A stretch of 42,369 bases of DNA from a virus. Both the position numbers and the translations under genes were made by a program. This document shows positions 1 through 8,048 of this stretch, piece after piece; the first letter of the stretch is position 1; each line of letters begins with the position of its first letter. Below the pieces are notes generated by a model that saw only the letters and a list, made by a program, of their open reading frames with translations, had not been told where the DNA came from and did no database searches. The DNA is taken from IMG/VR virus record IMGVR_UViG_3300029286_000095, positions 1-42,369 of that record; one strand, 5' to 3'.

Positions 1-150
1 CACCAACAAACTGTATGAATCTACGCTCGGTATTGACCGAACGGCGATTGAAGATGACCTTTATGGCCAGATTCGTATCAAGATTCAGGGCTTGGCTTAT
101 GAGGCTGCTAGGCATACAGAGCAGATGGTGTTCGATATCATCAAAGCTGG
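1..150. repeat. Terminal overlap of circular genome, left copy
   Basis: Bases 1-150 match bases 42220-42369 except at two sites: base 10 is A versus G at 42229 (silent, Lys), and base 29 is G versus A at 42248 (Gly versus Ser). The overlap lies inside the capsid gene and keeps its frame, so this is the closing overlap of a circular or circularly permuted assembly and not a biological terminal repeat. The two differences suggest a mixed population. Confidence 0.9.
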
Positions 151-709
151 TAACACTGCAGGGTCAACTTGCTATGATGGCCAGCTTTTCTTTGATACCG
201 ACCACAGCAATGCCGGAGCAGAGTATACGACCAACCAGAGCAATACCGGCACAACCGCATTGAGCACGGCGGCAGTCCAGGCGGCTATCATCGTGATGCG
301 CAAGGTCAAAGATGATAAGGGCTTGCCTATGGGTATTAATCCCACTCATATGGCTGTTCCTGTTGATCTTGAGTGGACTGCCATGGAGATTCTGGAATCC
401 ACATACTGGCCAGATACGACCGGAACTTCGGCTTACCAGAAATTGCCAAACAACGTGCTTAAGGGTAGGCTAAAACTGATTGTCAGTCCATATCTGACAG
501 ACACAACTGACTGGTTCCTGTTTGACTGCTCAAGGCCGATAAAGCCGATTGTGCTACAGAAACGCACAGGTGTAGAGTTCACTGCGCTCGAAGGCCAGTC
601 AGAAGCTGGTTTCATGAGAGACCAGTTCCTGTATGGCGTGAGAGAGCGGAAAGCCGTAGGCTACGGCCTCTGGCAGCTTGCATTCGGTTCTATCGTTTCC
701 GGCGCCTAA
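1..709 (+). CDS. Major capsid protein, Mu gpT-like (C-terminal part)
   Basis: This is the C-terminal 235 or so residues of the major head subunit; the N-terminal part lies at the other end of the window (41987-42369). Joined across the circle the gene is 942 nt, 313 residues, close to the ~305 residues of Mu gpT. Sequence character (RTAIEDD, QGLAYEAARHTEQ, then FFDTDH and QFLYGVRERKAVGYGLW at the C-terminus) fits the Mu-like major head subunit family. It forms the icosahedral shell. It is followed by a GC-rich hairpin and by gp35/gp36-like genes, the order found in Mu-like head modules. The reading frame is open from the first full codon at base 2. Family assignment is by recognition and gene order; confident. 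Confidence 0.85.
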   Translation, partial: TNKLYESTLGIDRTAIEDDLYGQIRIKIQGLAYEAARHTEQMVFDIIKAGNTAGSTCYDGQLFFDTDHSNAGAEYTTNQSNTGTTALSTAAVQAAIIVMRKVKDDKGLPMGINPTHMAVPVDLEWTAMEILESTYWPDTTGTSAYQKLPNNVLKGRLKLIVSPYLTDTTDWFLFDCSRPIKPIVLQKRTGVEFTALEGQSEAGFMRDQFLYGVRERKAVGYGLWQLAFGSIVSGA

Positions 710-733
710 TAGACCGGATTGTTGATTATTTGG

Positions 734-753
734 GGGTGGTATCCATTCCACCC
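734..753 (+). other. GC-rich hairpin after capsid gene
   Basis: GGGTGG at 734-739 pairs perfectly with CCACCC at 748-753 around an 8-nt loop, and flanking TTTG/CAAA can extend it. There is no U-run after it, so it is more likely an mRNA-stabilising or processing hairpin, or a leaky terminator behind the highly expressed capsid gene, than a full terminator. Confidence 0.5.
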
Positions 754-777
754 TTCAAATTAACGAGGTTCAAAAAT

Positions 778-1062
778 ATGAGATACATAGTAACAGCGAA
801 AAAGCGGGCTGACTTCGGGGGCTTTTTCAGGTCAGGAAGATATTGGCCTGATAGTGGCACGGAAGTAGATGAATCGGAGATCACTGATGCAATGCGGAAT
901 GAGCCGATGTTGATTATCACGCCGGTCGTTGAAGTTCCTATTGCTGAGGAAATTGCAGAGGAATCAGAGGAACAGCCTGCAGAAGCTGAGGCTGTTGAAT
1001 CAGAAACCGACGAAGACGAATCACAGGAGCCTGCAGAGGAACCAAAGAAGCGCGGTAAGTAA
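778..1062 (+). CDS. Mu gp35 / HI1506-like head-region protein
   Basis: A 94-residue protein. I chose ATG 778 because ACGAGG lies just upstream at 764-769; an upstream in-frame start at 730 would run through the hairpin. The N-terminus (YIVTAKKRADFGGFFRSGRYW) resembles the short 'ITAKRDGFRRAGRAW' type N-terminus of the HI1506/FluMu gp35 family, small proteins encoded right after gpT in Mu-like phages. The C-terminal half is a strongly acidic low-complexity tail rich in Glu (roughly residues 50-90), ending in a basic KKRGK. Role in the virion is unknown; position suggests a head accessory or connector-adjacent protein. Confidence 0.6.
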   Translation: MRYIVTAKKRADFGGFFRSGRYWPDSGTEVDESEITDAMRNEPMLIITPVVEVPIAEEIAEESEEQPAEAEAVESETDEDESQEPAEEPKKRGK

Positions 1063-1064
1063 TA

Positions 1065-1523
1065 ATGGCCTACGTAGTTTACGACGATATCGACAACGAA
1101 ATAACGGCGCTTACCGATTTTGTGCCTGCAGGGAAAGATGCAACCGCCTGGGTGAATAGTAAGATTGCATCTGCTGAACTGGAGATCAATGCTAAGTTGT
1201 CTAGCAGGTACGCTACTCCTGTCAGTCCGACTCCCGATGTCCTGAAAACCTGTTCGTTGAACCTGACTTGTTATTACATCTTGAGACAGAATTATACGCA
1301 GGAAGATGGAAATACATCGGATTGGGTTAACGAGTATCGGAAGACCTGTGATGAGCTGCTCAAGTCAATCATGACAGGGGAAATAGACTTGTCGGCACCC
1401 AGCACAAGTGACAACACGGATTCGATTCCATCATCCACATTGGATGTTGCCAGAGTGCTGACTAATGGCACTTACGATACTTCGGGTAATGTTTTGAGTT
1501 CTGGGACAATGGACGGGTTTTGA
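1065..1523 (+). CDS. Head-tail connector, Mu gp36-like (DUF1320)
   Basis: A 152-residue protein starting two bases after the upstream stop. The first 100 residues are mostly helical, with the pattern typical of the DUF1320/Mu gp36 family: an N-terminal acidic stretch (DDIDNEITALTDF), the 'INAKLSSRYATPV' segment, and a helix with the LNLTCYYILRQ core. These proteins are thought to act as head-completion or adaptor proteins between portal and tail. The last 35 residues are Ser/Thr-rich and probably disordered. Its place between gp35-like and gpG-like genes matches Mu order. The family call is by recognition. Confidence 0.7.
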   Translation: MAYVVYDDIDNEITALTDFVPAGKDATAWVNSKIASAELEINAKLSSRYATPVSPTPDVLKTCSLNLTCYYILRQNYTQEDGNTSDWVNEYRKTCDELLKSIMTGEIDLSAPSTSDNTDSIPSSTLDVARVLTNGTYDTSGNVLSSGTMDGF

Positions 1524-1532
1524 GGCTTAATA

Positions 1533-2000
1533 ATGGCTGATGTAAGCATCTCGGTAATAGATACAGCATCACCGATGCTTGTTGCGCTTGCGGCTGGTGT
1601 CTCGGATTTCAGGAAACCGCTAAACACTGCCGGGTTGTATCTGACAGGCAAATCATTCATGGAGCAATTCCGGTCTGAGGGTGAACCTTCTTGGAAACCT
1701 CTGCAACCTGAAACCATAGCACGTAGGCGAAAGGGCCGCGGCAGAGGCCAACCCAAAATACTGCAGGATACCGGGCGGCTAAGACGCTCTTACACAAGCA
1801 GTGTGGCACCAAACTCTATCCACGATTTACAGCACTACAAATTGACTGTGGGTAGTAATTTGGTTTATGCAGCATTCCATCAATTCGGATTTCCACCACG
1901 GAATATCCCGGAAAGGCCACTAATAATAAGACCGCGTGATATCAGCACAATCCAACTAATATTCCAGCGATGGTTACTTCGACAGGCAGGGCGTAGATGA
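1533..2000 (+). CDS. Virion morphogenesis / tail completion protein, Mu gpG-like
   Basis: A 155-residue protein of the phage virion morphogenesis family (Mu gpG, P2 gpS-related). Typical features: a helical N-terminus, then the basic segment with WKPLQPETIARRRKGRG (about residues 50-70), 'ILQDTGRLRRSYTS' (about 77-90), and 'VGSNLVYAAFHQFG' (about 110-123), which is the family's most conserved stretch. These proteins help finish or join the tail to the head. Its stop overlaps the next gene's start (1997), so the two are translationally coupled. Family assignment is strong. Confidence 0.8.
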   Translation: MADVSISVIDTASPMLVALAAGVSDFRKPLNTAGLYLTGKSFMEQFRSEGEPSWKPLQPETIARRRKGRGRGQPKILQDTGRLRRSYTSSVAPNSIHDLQHYKLTVGSNLVYAAFHQFGFPPRNIPERPLIIRPRDISTIQLIFQRWLLRQAGRR

Positions 2001-2401
2001 TTGACTTTGTGACAATTGAAGCAGAATTAGGCACAGCATTGGCGGGTGTAACTGCGTTCAAGTCTATCGAAACTTCACACATCCGGGATCCATTACCCGT
2101 GGCACAGATGCCGGCAATGGATATTAGTGCTCACGGGCATACAGACGATAATCAGGATCCGGACTCTAAATATAAAGTGCAGTGCATTATTGTGATTCGC
2201 CGGTCAGGAGCAAAGCGTAAAGATAATGCAGAGGCTTTCAAGGCACTTGTAAAGTCGGTTTGCGCAGTGCTGGAAACCTACAAAGGCACTAGCTTTGCAG
2301 CCATAAGGCGAATCCAATCAAACATTAATGAATCTGATACCGGTGATGGATCAATGATCCGGATCGGTTTTATCCAACTTGAAATATGGGCCAGACAGTA
2401 G
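1997..2401 (+). CDS. Tail terminator-like protein (Mu gp37 position)
   Basis: A 134-residue protein whose ATG overlaps the upstream stop. Length, alternating beta-strands (KYKVQCIIVIRRS; IRIGFIQLEIWARQ) and a central helix (NAEAFKALVKSVCAVLE) fit the small tail-terminator/minor-tail fold (gpU/gp37-like) that caps the tail tube before joining the head. It lies between the tail-completion gene and the predicted tube gene, exactly where a terminator is expected. No diagnostic catalytic motif exists for this family, so the call rests on size, predicted fold and position. Confidence 0.55.
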   Translation: MIDFVTIEAELGTALAGVTAFKSIETSHIRDPLPVAQMPAMDISAHGHTDDNQDPDSKYKVQCIIVIRRSGAKRKDNAEAFKALVKSVCAVLETYKGTSFAAIRRIQSNINESDTGDGSMIRIGFIQLEIWARQ

Positions 2402-2415
2402 GCCGGAGGTAAATT

Positions 2416-2787
2416 ATGAGCACACCGCAGTATACAAAAGAAAACTGCAGCGTTTTTACTTGGAATAGCGTCACAGGGATGCTTGAAGAGATCGGCACTG
2501 CAACGGTCCAGAAAACTATCGACAGGTATGAGAACAAAGCGGCAAAAGACACTTTCAAGCGTCATGGCTACGGAGCTGCCGAATACTCCGTGGATGCCGA
2601 TATTAGGGCAACCCTTGAAGAAGGTAACTTATTCACCAAAGTTGGGCAGTACGCGACTCTCACAATCACCATGGACGGTTGGGCTATCATCGGCTCGTTT
2701 GGTTGTGATGACACTACCTACAATATGTCAGACGGTCATCGTTGGCAGGTTAAATTGTCCAGTGATGGTGTAGTCACAGAGTCTTAA
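2416..2787 (+). CDS. Putative major tail tube protein
   Basis: A 123-residue, beta-rich protein preceded by GGAGGT (2403-2408). It is placed between the terminator-like gene and the frameshifted tail-assembly chaperone, the usual location of the tube protein in siphoviruses. The absence of a sheath gene nearby indicates a non-contractile tail. Segments such as ATVQKTIDRYENKAAKDTF and ATLTITMDGWAIIGSFG look like strands of a tube fold, but I see no unmistakable family signature. It is short for a tube protein, so a small minor tail protein is the alternative. Confidence 0.45.
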   Translation: MSTPQYTKENCSVFTWNSVTGMLEEIGTATVQKTIDRYENKAAKDTFKRHGYGAAEYSVDADIRATLEEGNLFTKVGQYATLTITMDGWAIIGSFGCDDTTYNMSDGHRWQVKLSSDGVVTES

Positions 2788-2815
2788 TTCTTTAAAAAGT
2801 TCAAAGGAGCTAATT

Positions 2816-3277
2816 ATGATGGACGGTAATTTCGGGAGCATAATGCAACTTGTTCCTGAAACATATTCAGAAGAAATCACAATAACCGGGAACGGTAAAT
2901 CATTTACCTGTAAAATTGATACTGCTGTCAAGACATCCACAATGGCGAAATACCAGAATGGACTCCAACAGCGCGAACTGGCTGTCAAGCATCGGAAGCA
3001 AATCGACGTTACTGTGCCGCTGGAAATCATTGCAGGGCATGAAGATTTGTTTGACGGTTGGAAAGATGCAGGAGACGGTAAAGCCACATTCCCGGTAGTA
3101 AAGCAAGAAGAAATCCTCACTGCTACCACTATCGAAACATTCGTCGGTGAACCTCAATTAACATGGGCTGAAGCTGTTGTTTTTGCTCGCGTCAACGGTT
3201 CAATCGCCTTGAAAATCCAAAAGCGTATACTCAAATGGCTCCAGGATGAGGGGTTGATTGAATCAAAAAACGACTAA
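2816..3277 (+). CDS. Tail assembly chaperone, zero-frame product (G-like)
   Basis: A 153-residue protein directly before the tape measure gene, where the G-type chaperone normally sits. These chaperones coat the tape measure during tail assembly. The last three codons before the stop contain a textbook slippery heptamer (A AAA AAC, 3265-3271), so this gene is also the N-terminus of a longer -1 frameshift product (2816-3426). The start ATG 2816 has AAAGGAG upstream at 2803-2809. The N-terminal half is beta-rich and the C-terminal third helical. The chaperone role is inferred from position and frameshift architecture, not from a residue motif. Confidence 0.7.
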   Translation: MMDGNFGSIMQLVPETYSEEITITGNGKSFTCKIDTAVKTSTMAKYQNGLQQRELAVKHRKQIDVTVPLEIIAGHEDLFDGWKDAGDGKATFPVVKQEEILTATTIETFVGEPQLTWAEAVVFARVNGSIALKIQKRILKWLQDEGLIESKND

Positions 3278-3426
3278 AAGAGGATTGGTTTTATAGGCTA
3301 ATCCTCTCAGTCTGCGTTGAAAAGTTGCACAGGGCTCCCGAAGAGTGTGGAGATATCCCTTTCAAAACTTTGCTTGATATTTATGCTCTTGATTTACTGG
3401 CTGATGAAGAATCCAAACGGAAGTAA
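2816..3426 (+). CDS. Tail assembly chaperone, -1 frameshift product (GT-like)
   Basis: Slipping back one base at 3265-3271 lets translation continue from codon CGA at 3271 through an open frame to TAA 3424-3426. It adds 51 residues (starting RLKEDWFYRLILSV, ending DEESKRK) to the first 152, a 203-residue fusion. The extension contains DWFYRLILSVCVEKLH and LLDIYALDLLADEE, a helical domain like the T domain of G/GT chaperones, which recruits tail tube subunits. The frame has no start codon or ribosome binding site of its own and fills the whole gap to the tape measure gene, so frameshifting is the only sensible way to express it. Confidence 0.8.
3265..3307 (+). promoter_or_regulatory. Programmed -1 ribosomal frameshift signal
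   Basis: The heptamer AAAAAAC at 3265-3271 is in the correct phase (A AAA AAC). A 7-nt spacer follows, then a perfect 8-bp stem: AGAGGATT (3279-3286) with AATCCTCT (3300-3307) around a 13-nt loop. Slippery site, spacer length and downstream stem are the three standard parts of a -1 frameshift signal. The zero-frame stop is at 3275-3277, inside the spacer. Confidence 0.85.
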
Positions 3427-3438
3427 AAGGAATCAACA

Positions 3439-5079
3439 ATGAACGTTAGCGGCGTGACATTTACAATCAGGGCTATCGATTCGGCTTCGTCTGTGATTGG
3501 CAAAATAGGCCATTCTTTGATGGGGCTGAAGAACCTAGCTTTTAATGTCATCGGCTCGTTTAAGAATATGTTTTCCGGGCTTGCCTCACATATCACAATG
3601 ACAATGGGAATAGGTTCGGCAGGCATTGCGGCTATGATGGGTCTGCTTGTTCGTAATTCCGTGTCACTGGCAAGCAATTTTGAGCAAGCCAAGATCGCAT
3701 TCACCGGCATGTTGGGTTCTTCTGCGGCTGCGCAAGGTTTACTGGATACTTTGCAGCAGTTTGCGAATGTAACACCGTTCGAATTCCCCCAACTAATATC
3801 TGCAACCCGGTTACTAACCGCCTATGGATTCAAGGTCAACGAACTATTGCCAACATTAACAGCAGTTGGTGATGCTGTTTCAGGACTTGGCGGTGGAGCT
3901 GAAACTCTTAACCGGGTTATGTTGGCTATGGGGCAGATAAAATCTAAAGGCTTTTTATCAGGCGAAGAAGCCAGGCAAATGGCGGAAGCTGGAATCAACT
4001 CTTACCAGATGGTTGCAGAGGCTCTTGGTGTTTCAATCCCGCAGGCAATGGCTATGTCTGAGAAGCGCATTATTAATGCTGATATTGCTTTAAGTGCATT
4101 AGTCAAAGGCATGGAAACCCGCTTCCCAGGAATGATGGCCATGCAGTCCCAAACCCTCCAGGGTGTATCTTCCACACTTAAAGACATTTTCAATACCGGG
4201 CTCCGCAGGCTTGGAGAGGCTGCAACTGGCAAGCTAACGGCAATGGCTAAAGGTCTCATTAATATATTAGGCATGGTCTTCAACGATGCCAACATAGAGA
4301 GATTCAAGCACTGGATGGACGATATTTTCAGCAGGGACAACATCCAAAGGGCTGCAACCTGGTTTGCCAACATTTACGTATGGTCAAGGGACATATTCGG
4401 AAAAATGGGGGAATATGGCGGTAAAGCCATGAATTGGATAACCAAGGCCATGCACACTATGCATGATTACATGGCACGAAACCTTGTGCCTATGTTAGTA
4501 AGACTGACAGGCGTGTTAATTGGAATCAAGAGTATTGAATTCGGTATGAACGTTGCAAATGCAGTTGCTAGAATTGCCGGTATGATGCCAACTCCTGCAG
4601 CCGCAGCCGGGGTATTAGCTACTGCATTACCCATAGGTTTTGCCGCAGCCGGGGCAATGAATGTGGCAGGCCAGGTTGGTATAGCGGCGGCGGCTTACGA
4701 GTTAATGAGAATTCGCCAAAGTTTGAGAGACTTGAACCTGCCAGAGTTCCCACAATTCGGAGCCGGTGCGTCAACTGAAGAAGTTGGACAAATCGTTAAC
4801 ACATTCATGTCCGGCTTTGACGCTACAATGAGTCCATTGCAATCGGCAGCAGCACAGACAGCCACGAATACCGGAATCATAGCACAACAGAATAAAAGTG
4901 TTTTAGCAGCAATCTTTGGCAATGGTGGAGATCGGATGCAGGCAATGGCTACCCGTGCGAGATTCGGCAATTTGAACAGCAAGGGCGGAGGCCTGTCAGT
5001 TAACATCACAGTAGCCACACCACAAGATGCAGAACGGCTGAGATATGCCTTACAGCTCGCGGCTCAAGGTGTCCGATAA
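3439..5079 (+). CDS. Tail tape measure protein
   Basis: A 546-residue protein, short for a tape measure, predicting a short tail (of the order of 80 nm at ~1.5 angstrom per residue). Residues about 75-200 carry the tape-measure domain seen in many phages: EQAKIAFTGMLGS, QFANVTPFEFPQL, LLTAYGF, GGGAETLNRVMLAMGQIKSKG and GEEARQMAEAG. Two hydrophobic, Ala/Gly-rich stretches (around residues 40-75 and 380-420) fit the membrane-seeking segments used in DNA delivery. It follows the frameshifted chaperone gene and overlaps the hub gene by one base. Assignment is secure from domain and context. Confidence 0.85.
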   Translation: MNVSGVTFTIRAIDSASSVIGKIGHSLMGLKNLAFNVIGSFKNMFSGLASHITMTMGIGSAGIAAMMGLLVRNSVSLASNFEQAKIAFTGMLGSSAAAQGLLDTLQQFANVTPFEFPQLISATRLLTAYGFKVNELLPTLTAVGDAVSGLGGGAETLNRVMLAMGQIKSKGFLSGEEARQMAEAGINSYQMVAEALGVSIPQAMAMSEKRIINADIALSALVKGMETRFPGMMAMQSQTLQGVSSTLKDIFNTGLRRLGEAATGKLTAMAKGLINILGMVFNDANIERFKHWMDDIFSRDNIQRAATWFANIYVWSRDIFGKMGEYGGKAMNWITKAMHTMHDYMARNLVPMLVRLTGVLIGIKSIEFGMNVANAVARIAGMMPTPAAAAGVLATALPIGFAAAGAMNVAGQVGIAAAAYELMRIRQSLRDLNLPEFPQFGAGASTEEVGQIVNTFMSGFDATMSPLQSAAAQTATNTGIIAQQNKSVLAAIFGNGGDRMQAMATRARFGNLNSKGGGLSVNITVATPQDAERLRYALQLAAQGVR

Positions 5080-7133
5080 TGTCGCTAGTCGTTCGTGTGG
5101 ATGCCGAACAGTTTATGCCTACCCATAAGGGTTTTGCACAGACTGTTACGGCTCGGAATATTTGGGGTAGAGCGTCCAAGACGAATGTTGTCTTAGATCA
5201 ATACACCGGCGTCTTAATGTGCAAGCCTCTGCAATTTTATGATGATTGGGAAGTCGCAGGAACTGTTACTCGTTACCCAATATCCGCCTGGACTGGAGAT
5301 ACTACGCACTGGGATGATGTTCTTAATTCAGTCGGATCGGGGAATGGCATTCTTAATGCAGACAATGCAGCCGGAAAGATCACCACTTCAACTACATTCG
5401 ATGTTAATACTTCTTTCCTTGTCAGCTTCTTCCATTGCGGAACTTCTAACGACAGAACACCTGGTATCGAATTCGAGTTCGGACAATGGAAATTAGTATT
5501 ATCCACAAGCGGGGATGCTACGCTTTCCCGTGGGGGTGTAACCCGCTATGCTGATATAATTTCAGATCCCATTTCAGATCAAATGGTTGAACTCGTAATA
5601 ATGCCCTATGTGAATAATTCACTGTTGATCCGGAGGATAAATGGCTATAGTTCAGGAATGCTGGTTTCACTTAATGCCGAACTGGACACATCGGAAATGG
5701 TTGCCGATCCGCCTGAAATTATATCGGCAGGCAAGTTCTCAGTAACTCCAAAAAGTGTGGCCTGCAAGCAATTTTCGCTCACAGAACTAACCTATGATAC
5801 CGAAGCGGATTATGAGTTAGTTTCTCCTGTTCTTGATTGCATATGGCCTCCCAGTGCTGCAATGACTCAATCTGTCGTAGGTGATAGCCTAACCAACTAT
5901 GGCGGCGTTGCAGGCGTGGGATTGTGGGATAAAACCACAGACACATTATTTGCGGCCGACAGCGCAAAGCACGAATATAGAGCTGTTTTCCTGTTGACAC
6001 CGCTGGCACACAAAACAACTATGATTCGGGGGCTTACATTCGGCTTCACTCCGGAGGCTAGAGCAGCTCTAACCGAAGCGGCTGACGTTTCGGACGATGT
6101 GCGAAGCATTGAAATTAATGTGGATAGCGATGCTTCCCAAACCGAAGCGCTTATCGATATTAGGAATCCTGAATCATATGGACTATTCGGGGCTTGCTCT
6201 CGATTGTGCACTATTGAGATTGACGGAAACCAGATATTACGGGGGATTCTCGCAGAACCTCCGGTCTACACGTACACCGAAAATGGCGATAGATATTATT
6301 CGCTTCGAGTCCAGTCGATTTACAGATACATCCAGACGGCAAGTATCGTCAATGAATTGAATCTTGCCGGGCAGGTCCACAGCGATGCTATGGGCTGGAT
6401 TTGCTTCTTATCTTCACTTGCACCGAATGATGTTGAGTTCGGAATAACCACAGATATTATTCCGCTGGGAACATCTGCAGACGGGCAAATATCGACAGAT
6501 TGGACTATCAAGCCATTCGATTCCGGAGAAACATGGGTCAAGAAAATATGTGATGAGACCGGGTGGGTTTTAACGGATGGAATTAATGGCGGCGTCTATG
6601 TCCTTCGATATTTGGACCCACTGGAGTTTGATTCCATACCGAAACATACATATCATATGAATTCGCAATATGAGACCGGGGCAAACCAGCGGGTTCATGC
6701 TTTTTCTACATATAGCATCGAGCCGGAAGCGAATGAATTCCACTTGATATTCTGCAATGAAGCAGGTGAGAAGTGCGATGCTGTTTATTATGATGCTGCA
6801 TCGGCAAACGGTTCTTTAGCTGTTAGTGATAGGCCGTCCAATTGGCTGGGATTCGTCAAGAGGGGCGGTATAGACATTGGACAAAGGTCTGAGGCTGTCG
6901 GACAAGCATTATCCCTCAGAATTGGCGCAGAAGTGGCAAGGCGTGTGGATATGATGCGCATTGCAGCCGATTGGCCTATTTACTTGTGGGTGAATGATAC
7001 AATTACTATTGCCGATGAGGATTTGGCGTCAAGTGGTAATTATCGAATCCGGACAATGGGTATTAAAATATCGTCTGAAATTGCCGGTCGGGAAGTCCGG
7101 ACCTGTGATATTCTTGCGGAGTTGTTGGCATAA
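5079..7133 (+). CDS. Tail hub / baseplate protein
   Basis: A 684-residue protein directly after the tape measure. The N-terminal ~250 residues look like a beta-sandwich carbohydrate- or Dit-like region (GIEFEFGQWKLVLS, KSVACKQFSLTEL). The C-terminal half resembles tail hub proteins: a segment with WTIKPFDSGETWVKKICDET (about 470-490) and a final block with EVARRVDMMRIAADW and LWVNDTITIADEDL. It probably closes the tail tip and contacts the cell envelope. The fused Dit-plus-hub reading is an inference; a single minor tail protein is the alternative. Its stop overlaps the next start (TAATG). Confidence 0.55.
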   Translation: MSLVVRVDAEQFMPTHKGFAQTVTARNIWGRASKTNVVLDQYTGVLMCKPLQFYDDWEVAGTVTRYPISAWTGDTTHWDDVLNSVGSGNGILNADNAAGKITTSTTFDVNTSFLVSFFHCGTSNDRTPGIEFEFGQWKLVLSTSGDATLSRGGVTRYADIISDPISDQMVELVIMPYVNNSLLIRRINGYSSGMLVSLNAELDTSEMVADPPEIISAGKFSVTPKSVACKQFSLTELTYDTEADYELVSPVLDCIWPPSAAMTQSVVGDSLTNYGGVAGVGLWDKTTDTLFAADSAKHEYRAVFLLTPLAHKTTMIRGLTFGFTPEARAALTEAADVSDDVRSIEINVDSDASQTEALIDIRNPESYGLFGACSRLCTIEIDGNQILRGILAEPPVYTYTENGDRYYSLRVQSIYRYIQTASIVNELNLAGQVHSDAMGWICFLSSLAPNDVEFGITTDIIPLGTSADGQISTDWTIKPFDSGETWVKKICDETGWVLTDGINGGVYVLRYLDPLEFDSIPKHTYHMNSQYETGANQRVHAFSTYSIEPEANEFHLIFCNEAGEKCDAVYYDAASANGSLAVSDRPSNWLGFVKRGGIDIGQRSEAVGQALSLRIGAEVARRVDMMRIAADWPIYLWVNDTITIADEDLASSGNYRIRTMGIKISSEIAGREVRTCDILAELLA

Positions 7134-7426
7134 TGGCTAATGTAATGGGATTTGATCAACAGTCTGCACCGCAGACAACATTATTGAGCACTTTGGGCAA
7201 TATGGCCATGTCCAATTTTGTCAGTGCCAAAATGCAATCTCAACATGGCACAAAAGATGCTTACCAGCGAATCACAAACACCACGAAGCAGAAGGCTTTG
7301 GATACTGCCGGGAAGCAGAATCCATTACAGAATCAACCTGCGAACGTACCAAGTCAATCTACCAATCTTGGTAATTGCCAAGGGGTTGTGACTCGCGTGT
7401 TCTTTACGAAAGATACGCCCGCATAA
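7133..7426 (+). CDS. Small tail-region protein, unknown
   Basis: A 97-residue protein I do not recognise. It begins at the ATG of a TAATG overlap with the hub gene and ends in another TAATG overlap with the next gene, so it is translated as part of the tail operon. It is rich in Gln, Asn, Ser and Thr with few charged residues until the centre (DAYQRITNTTKQKALD). No membrane segment or cysteine cluster is seen. Small Gln/Asn-rich proteins near tail tips may be structural or assembly factors, but nothing here shows that directly. Confidence 0.6.
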   Translation: MANVMGFDQQSAPQTTLLSTLGNMAMSNFVSAKMQSQHGTKDAYQRITNTTKQKALDTAGKQNPLQNQPANVPSQSTNLGNCQGVVTRVFFTKDTPA

Positions 7427-7602
7427 TGGGGAATTCCGGCTGGTATTTCTGCAAGAAGTGCAATGTTAAATTCTGCTTAGATTTGTTGCCAGGCGAAACC
7501 ATAGATGATTATTGGCAGCGGGTTAGGAATACTAACAGGGCAAGGTGTAAAAAAGGGCATGTATGTGATCCTTGCAAGAATTGCACTGGTAAGAATGTTT
7601 AA
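7426..7602 (+). CDS. Small cysteine-rich, possibly zinc-binding protein
   Basis: A 58-residue protein starting at ATG 7426, in a TAATG overlap with the gene before it; an upstream in-frame ATG at 7375 lies within that gene and is less likely. It has six or seven cysteines arranged as CKKC near the N-terminus and CKKGHVCDPCKNC near the C-terminus, which suits a zinc ribbon or similar metal site. No function is recognisable. Position in the tail operon suggests late expression. Confidence 0.6.
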   Translation: MGNSGWYFCKKCNVKFCLDLLPGETIDDYWQRVRNTNRARCKKGHVCDPCKNCTGKNV

Positions 7603-7644
7603 TGAGTAGTATGATTGTAGGTATCTTGTTTTGGAGTGTGAAAG

Positions 7645-7776
7645 ATGCTGCATGCAATCTGGAATCTAGTGAGTTTCGTTTTTTGGTTCCTAATCGTCTG
7701 TTGGTTTTTGACAATGGCGATTGGGCTAGTAGTCAATCTTTTTGACGCATATTACAAGATTCAGGCAAAGAAGTGA
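7645..7776 (+). CDS. 43-residue single-pass membrane protein
   Basis: A short gene read directly from the sequence. ATG 7645 is preceded by GGAGTG (7633-7638). The product begins MLHAIWNLVSFVFWF and has one long hydrophobic helix (residues ~5-32), then a short polar tail ending KIQAKK. The orientation and size would suit a tiny holin-like or tail-tip membrane protein, but nothing proves this. A competing overlapping frame (7602-7748, 48 residues) has no comparable protein character. No relatives are recognised. Confidence 0.5.
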   Translation: MLHAIWNLVSFVFWFLIVCWFLTMAIGLVVNLFDAYYKIQAKK

Positions 7777-7785
7777 TAGATAATT

Positions 7786-8046
7786 ATGACTGCTGATGAA
7801 TGGTCTGAAACAATCAAAACCGGCACATGGGACGATAAGGAATTAACGAATGCGCTTGCGTCCAGGGATGCTCATATTGATACACTTATCAAATTGCTTA
7901 ATGACGAAATGTATGCACACGCCATAACTGCTGGTAAATTACTTAATGTCGATGCTGATAAAGCCGTTAATGATGTCAATTGCAAAGATGTGCTTAATGA
8001 TTCAAGATTATCCATGGAATCCATACCATCAGCTAGGATTAGGTAA
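7786..8046 (+). CDS. Small acidic protein, unknown
   Basis: An 86-residue acidic, mostly helical protein placed between the tiny membrane protein and the large fibre gene, ending three bases before the fibre's ATG. The central region (LASRDAHIDTLIKLLNDEMYAHAI) is an amphipathic helix that could form a coiled coil. No family is recognised. By position just upstream of a fibre it could be a fibre accessory protein, but this is only a guess from context. Confidence 0.55.
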   Translation: MTADEWSETIKTGTWDDKELTNALASRDAHIDTLIKLLNDEMYAHAITAGKLLNVDADKAVNDVNCKDVLNDSRLSMESIPSARIR

Positions 8047-8048
8047 TA

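Noticed and set aside
3279-3307. The hairpin after the chaperone stop as a transcription terminator
   Set aside because: It has no U-run and lies inside an open -1 frame with a slippery site at ideal spacing, so a frameshift stimulator explains it better.
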